The position numbers and the translations under genes were made by a program. Under the pieces are notes generated by a model. That model saw only the letters and a program-made list of their open reading frames with translations, was not told where the DNA came from and searched no databases. A DNA stretch of 7,494 nt from Thermoplasmata archaeon (lineage in GTDB: Archaea > Thermoplasmatota > Thermoplasmata > Lutacidiplasmatales > UBA184), in contig JASHXS010000156.1 in the NCBI GenBank assembly GCA_030043405.1, positions 1 to 7,494 on the forward strand, written 5' to 3'. Numbering within the stretch: position 1 is the stretch's first letter; every line of letters begins with the position of its first letter. Of this stretch, positions 5,395 through 7,494 are shown in pieces.

Positions 5395-7335
5395 GTGGAA
5401 ACCCCGTCGCCGGGAGCCCTCCACGGTCGCCTGCGGCGCCTGAGGTGGCTCGGGCGCCTCTTCCGGGTCGGGACCGCCGCGGTGGCGGCCGGCCTCGTAG
5501 TCCTCCTCCTCGCCCTGGCCTACGTCCTGGTCGTCTACGCCGAACCCTCGATCCGGCGCTTCGGGCTCGGCTTCCTGACCGGGTCCACCTGGGACGGGGT
5601 CCACAACATCTACGGCGCCGCGCCGGCGATCGGGGGAACGCTCGTCACGAGCGCCCTGGCCCTGCTGCTCGCCGTGCCGGTCGCGCTCGGTTCCGCCATC
5701 TTCCTGTCGGAGATCGCGCCGGCGTGGCTCCGGACCCCGATCACGTATGCCATCGACCTCTCCGCGGCCATCCCGTCCGTCGTCTACGGATTCTGGGCGT
5801 ACATCGTCCTGGTCCCCTTCATGCGGGCGACCATCGAGCCGGGCCTCTCGTGGATCTCGGGCGGTCGGGGGCCCCTGTCGGCCCCTCAGGGGTTCACCGG
5901 CTCGGACCTGTTCACCGCCTCGGTCGTGCTCGCCGTCATGATCCTGCCCACGATCGCCGCCCTCTCCCGCGAAGCGCTCCGCGCCGTGCCGCGCGGATCC
6001 CGGGAGTCCGCCTTGAGCCTCGGCGCGACCCGCTGGGAAGCCACCCGCATGGCGGTCCTCGGTCCGGCCCGCTCCGGCATTGTCGCCGGGGTCGTGCTCG
6101 GGCTGGGACGCGCCATCGGGGAGACCATCGCCGTCACGATGGTCATCGGGAACATCTTCATCCTGCCCGGCACGCTTTTCGAGAGCGGGACGACCCTGCC
6201 CAGCTGGATCATCAACGGGTTCTCCGAGACGCCGCCGGGACTCCAGCAGCAGGCCCTGATCGAGCTCGGCGTGATCCTGCTTGGGATCACCCTACTCGTC
6301 AACGTGGCGGCCCGCCTCCTGCTCGCCCGCTTCCGCGAAGCCGGCGAGGAGGCCCGGCCCTCGTGGTGGAGCCGACGGATGCATCGGACCCGGGCCCCCG
6401 CCGCTCGCCCGGTGTCGCCTGCCCCATCCGGCCGGCCCCGGTTCGCGATGAGCCCGCGCCGGCGGCTGCGCCGACGCCTGGTGGTCGGTCTGGCGATCGG
6501 GGTCACGGCCGGTTGTACGCTCCTGGCCGTGCTCCCGCTCGCCAGCGTCCTGGTGACCGCGACCCAGCTCGGCGGGTCGGCGGTCCTTCAACCCGGTTTC
6601 TACACCGCCACGACCCCGCTCGGCTGCAACCCACGGCCCGGGGTCGTCTGTCCGGTCGGGGGGATCGGCCCGGAGATCCAAGGTTCCCTCATCCTGCTCG
6701 CCCTCGCGTCGGCGCTCGCGATCCCGGTCGGACTGCTCGCCGGCATCTACCTCTCGGAGTACGGTCGGGGGCGGTTTGGACGCGCGGTGAGCTTCGTCGC
6801 GGACGTCTTGACCGGTGTGCCGACGATCCTGCTCGGGGTCTTCGTCTACGTGGTGTTCCTCTCGTACGACCACAACGCGACGCATAGCGCACTCTCCGGC
6901 GGGATCGCGCTCGGTCTGTTGATGGTCCCGATCGTGACCCGGGCCACCGAGGAGGCGCTCCGTACCGTCCCGAATGCGCTGCGCGAGGCCGCGCTCGCGC
7001 TCGGATTCCCCCGACACCGGGTCACGCTCCGGGTCGTCCTGGGATGCGCCCGCAGCGCGCTCATCACCGGGATCCTGCTCGCCGGCGCCCGCGCCCTGGG
7101 CGACGCCGCGTCGCTGCTGCTCACCGCCGGCGGGTCGTCCCTGTGGTTCCAGGGACTCAACAATCCCACCGCCTCTCTTCCCTGGTTCATCTTCCAAAAC
7201 TTCAACTCCTCGTTCAGCAACCTCCAGAGCGATGCGTGGGGGGCGGCGCTCGTCCTCCTGTTGATCATGCTCGTCATCAGCGTCGGCGCCCGACTCGCCG
7301 TGCGGTCCCCCCTCGACGGGGCCGAGGGCGGGTGA
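5395..7335 (+). CDS. pstCA: Fused PstC-PstA phosphate ABC transporter permease
   Basis: One 646-residue chain carries both permease halves that normally come from pstC and pstA. The PstC half (about 1-312) has six predicted membrane helices (roughly 24-48, 78-105, 115-145, 172-192, 222-260, 288-310), an EAA loop [19 protein letters not shown] (192-210) and the GRAIGET segment (238-244). A basic, proline-rich cytoplasmic linker (about 313-360) follows. The PstA half has six more helices (about 361-388, 430-453, 465-490, 500-515, 550-580, 615-635), an EAA loop [19 protein letters not shown] (519-537) and [15 protein letters not shown] (565-579), where PstA normally reads GETAPL. The even number of helices per half puts the linker and both EAA loops inside, where PstB docks. 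Cysteines C411 and C419 lie in the first external loop of the PstA half. GTG 5395 is the only sensible start. M352 (ATG 6448) could start a PstA-sized product but lacks a Shine-Dalgarno. Confidence 0.93.
   Translation: METPSPGALHGRLRRLRWLGRLFRVGTAAVAAGLVVLLLALAYVLVVYAEPSIRRFGLGFLTGSTWDGVHNIYGAAPAIGGTLVTSALALLLAVPVALGSAIFLSEIAPAWLRTPITYAIDLSAAIPSVVYGFWAYIVLVPFMRATIEPGLSWISGGRGPLSAPQGFTGSDLFTASVVLAVMILPTIAALSREALRAVPRGSRESALSLGATRWEATRMAVLGPARSGIVAGVVLGLGRAIGETIAVTMVIGNIFILPGTLFESGTTLPSWIINGFSETPPGLQQQALIELGVILLGITLLVNVAARLLLARFREAGEEARPSWWSRRMHRTRAPAARPVSPAPSGRPRFAMSPRRRLRRRLVVGLAIGVTAGCTLLAVLPLASVLVTATQLGGSAVLQPGFYTATTPLGCNPRPGVVCPVGGIGPEIQGSLILLALASALAIPVGLLAGIYLSEYGRGRFGRAVSFVADVLTGVPTILLGVFVYVVFLSYDHNATHSALSGGIALGLLMVPIVTRATEEALRTVPNALREAALALGFPRHRVTLRVVLGCARSALITGILLAGARALGDAASLLLTAGGSSLWFQGLNNPTASLPWFIFQNFNSSFSNLQSDAWGAALVLLLIMLVISVGARLAVRSPLDGAEGG
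7331..7335 (+). promoter_or_regulatory. Shine-Dalgarno candidate for pstB
   Basis: GGTGA is complementary to the usual 16S rRNA 3' end and overlaps the stop codon of the permease gene. It is four bases before the pstB GTG. This fits internal genes of an operon using Shine-Dalgarno signals while the first gene is leaderless. Confidence 0.35.
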
Positions 7336-7339
7336 CGGC

Positions 7340-7494
7340 GTGGCCGAGAAACTCGAAACCCGCGGGCTGAACGCGTGGTACGGCCGCCGACAGGCGCTCT
7401 ACGACGTCTCGCTGGGCCTTCGGGACGGCCAGGTCACGGCGATCATCGGCCCGTCGGGGTGCGGGAAATCCACCTTCCTCCGGTGCCTGAACCG
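7340..7494 (+). CDS. pstB: Phosphate ABC transporter ATP-binding protein, partial (5' end)
   Basis: The first 51 codons of the cytoplasmic ATPase that powers the phosphate transporter; the rest lies beyond the right edge. The visible part has the N-terminal strand [10 protein letters not shown] (6-15), the [10 protein letters not shown] segment (18-27) and a complete Walker A motif GPSGCGKST (37-45) followed by FLRCLNR, as in PstB (where FLR-x-LNR is characteristic). The GTG at 7340 is inferred: it lies four bases after the permease stop, gives the standard short PstB N-terminus and is preceded by GGTGA. Walker B, signature and switch motifs cannot be checked here. Confidence 0.93.
   Translation, partial: MAEKLETRGLNAWYGRRQALYDVSLGLRDGQVTAIIGPSGCGKSTFLRCLN

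Noticed and set aside
5445..6887. Long plus-strand open frame of 480 codons inside the permease gene
   Set aside because: Arginine/proline-rich, without membrane helices; an out-of-frame shadow of the PstC-PstA fusion.
1..7494. tRNA or rRNA genes, CRISPR arrays, insertion sequences or attachment sites
   Set aside because: I saw no cloverleaf-forming sequence, repeat-spacer pattern, transposase motif or flanking inverted repeats on either strand by eye.

Overview
The window comes from a GC-rich genome, most likely an archaeon; a Thermoplasmatota-like lineage is my best guess, at moderate confidence. The pointers are a single-chain (alpha2) glycyl-tRNA synthetase with a zinc-ribbon insertion, a PfkB-type kinase of archaeal flavour, a phosphate-binding protein anchored by an N-terminal membrane helix instead of a lipobox, and AT-rich TATA-like boxes about 27-31 bp upstream of start codons with no Shine-Dalgarno, as expected for leaderless archaeal transcripts. 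A high-GC bacterium is not excluded, because some bacteria also carry the alpha2 GlyRS.

Layout, left to right. At 1-662 on the minus strand is the N-terminal part of a PfkB-family kinase that runs off the left edge. A 93-bp divergent gap separates it from an amidohydrolase/deaminase-type enzyme (756-1847, +), whose stop codon overlaps the ATG of glycyl-tRNA synthetase (1844-3349, +). Convergent to that, 14 bp away, is adenylylsulfate kinase cysC (3364-3921, -). A 188-bp divergent intergenic region (3922-4109) holds the promoters of cysC and of a phosphate-uptake operon on the plus strand: pstS (4110-5369), a fused pstC-pstA permease in one polypeptide (5395-7335), and the start of pstB (7340 to the right edge).

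The pst genes form one functional unit: PstS captures phosphate outside the membrane, the fused PstC-PstA protein supplies both permease halves, and PstB drives transport with ATP. GlyRS and the amidohydrolase look co-transcribed without an obvious functional link. CysC makes PAPS and stands here without ATP sulfurylase genes.

No wholly new system is evident. The points most worth a second look are the PstC-PstA fusion, unusual substitutions in GlyRS motifs 2 and 3, cysteine pairs in extracytoplasmic parts of PstS and of the permease, and the structured cysC-pstS regulatory region (a 7-bp repeat spaced 30 bp apart, an AT-rich palindrome, and a GC-rich dyad next to the start codon). There are no tRNA or rRNA genes, CRISPR arrays or insertion sequences that I can see.
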